Shown here in pieces: positions 63,731 to 64,000 of a stretch of 64,000 nt of DNA (position 1 is the first letter of the stretch; the number at the start of each line of letters is the position of its first letter). The stretch is from Chitinophaga caseinilytica (GTDB lineage Bacteria; Bacteroidota; Bacteroidia; Chitinophagales; Chitinophagaceae): positions 4,695,001-4,759,000 of the forward strand of contig NZ_CP150096.1 of assembly GCF_038396765.1 (NCBI RefSeq), written 5' to 3'. Under the pieces are notes generated by a model. The model had not been told where the DNA came from. It saw only the letters and a program-made list of their open reading frames with translations, and made no database searches. Position numbers and translations under genes: made by a program.

Positions 63731-63904
63731 AGGTTTTGCGGTTTCAAGATGTAGGATGAATGAGCCAATCCCTCAGCGAATTCCGGATTGCGCGAAAATT
63801 CGCCCTAAACGTAACGAAGGTACGCATCACATACTATGCATCGAAAAGAATGTTCTTTTCATTTCCCAAAATACCGAAAAACCGGTAGGCGCAAAAAATC
63901 CGAC

Positions 63905-64000
63905 TCACTGTAGCAACAGCCTCACCACATGCCGGTAATTCTTCCCCAACGGCAATTGCTTCCCCGATTTCAACTGGATCACGTTCCATCCTATCAAGCA
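63905..64000 (-). CDS. C-terminal tail of a LytTR-type DNA-binding regulator (partial)
   Basis: An open frame enters from the right edge and ends at TGA (63905-63907), giving 31 residues. The sequence IQLKSGKQLPLGKNYRHVV matches the end of LytTR DNA-binding domains, where a glycine turn, a Leu-Pro and a Ser/Gly-Arg/Lys-x-Tyr motif precede the last helix. The remainder, presumably with a receiver domain, is outside the window. Confidence 0.5.
   Translation of the reverse strand, partial: CLIGWNVIQLKSGKQLPLGKNYRHVVRLLLQ

Overview
The window looks like a chromosome segment from a Bacteroidota bacterium, most likely a Chitinophaga-like member of the Chitinophagaceae. The evidence is three SusC/SusD pairs, an ECF sigma/FecR-type regulator pair, an MqnA-type (futalosine) menaquinone gene, several -7 boxes of the Bacteroidota form TAnnTTTG, and almost no Shine-Dalgarno sequences. 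I found no rRNA, tRNA, CRISPR array, insertion sequence or prophage. The taxonomic placement is inference from gene content.

Positions 1-22,400 are mainly housekeeping: an FKBP lipoprotein, a DCC oxidoreductase with purB, mqnA, an MFS exporter, recF divergent from pdhA, ribH, an orphan CCG-domain (LutA-like) protein, an EVE protein, a cysteine-free sirtuin, a saccharopine-dehydrogenase-like enzyme, gyrA, two TPR proteins, a KGG stress protein and an alcohol dehydrogenase. This part ends with a tightly coupled four-gene signalling operon at 19,589-22,311: an anchored periplasmic protein, a polytopic membrane protein, a NarL-type histidine kinase and a LuxR-type response regulator.

Positions 24,383-34,674 (minus strand) form PUL 1, in transcription order: ECF sigma factor, FecR anti-sigma factor, SusC with an STN signalling domain, SusD, SusE, and a GH76 mannanase. 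The fecR gene is split into two frames. Between its cytoplasmic domain and its membrane/periplasmic domain lies a tandem repeat of nine 39/48-bp units. One frame is open through the whole array, and it is left only at two C5 tracts whose sister copies have six bases. This looks like a slippage-prone (or mis-sequenced) switch in the anti-sigma factor. Two long AT-rich non-coding stretches (22,958-24,317 and 33,398-34,092) lie at the edges of this PUL, and the second contains a degenerate ~100-bp repeat.

Positions 34,895-41,833 hold a fatty-acid desaturase, an orphan oligopeptide-binding lipoprotein, an M1 aminopeptidase, a compact UvrA paralogue and a small lipoprotein. Positions 41,944-47,003 are a SusC/SusD pair without its own enzyme or regulator, followed by a NamZ-type N-acetylmuramidase and a coiled-coil exported protein.

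Positions 50,006-59,479 form PUL 3: a GH92 alpha-mannosidase, SusC, SusD, a DUF3823 lipoprotein and a GH71/99-like enzyme. Divergent from it is an 835-residue membrane-spanning regulator with a periplasmic lectin-like domain, a Kelch-like propeller, one membrane helix and a cytoplasmic SARP-like DNA-binding region. GH76, GH92 and GH99-type enzymes together suggest that PULs 1 and 3 act on alpha-mannan, such as fungal cell-wall mannan, under two different regulatory systems. The right edge carries a TIMP/NTR-like exported protein, a cytochrome-b-like membrane protein and the C-terminal tail of a LytTR regulator that runs off the window.
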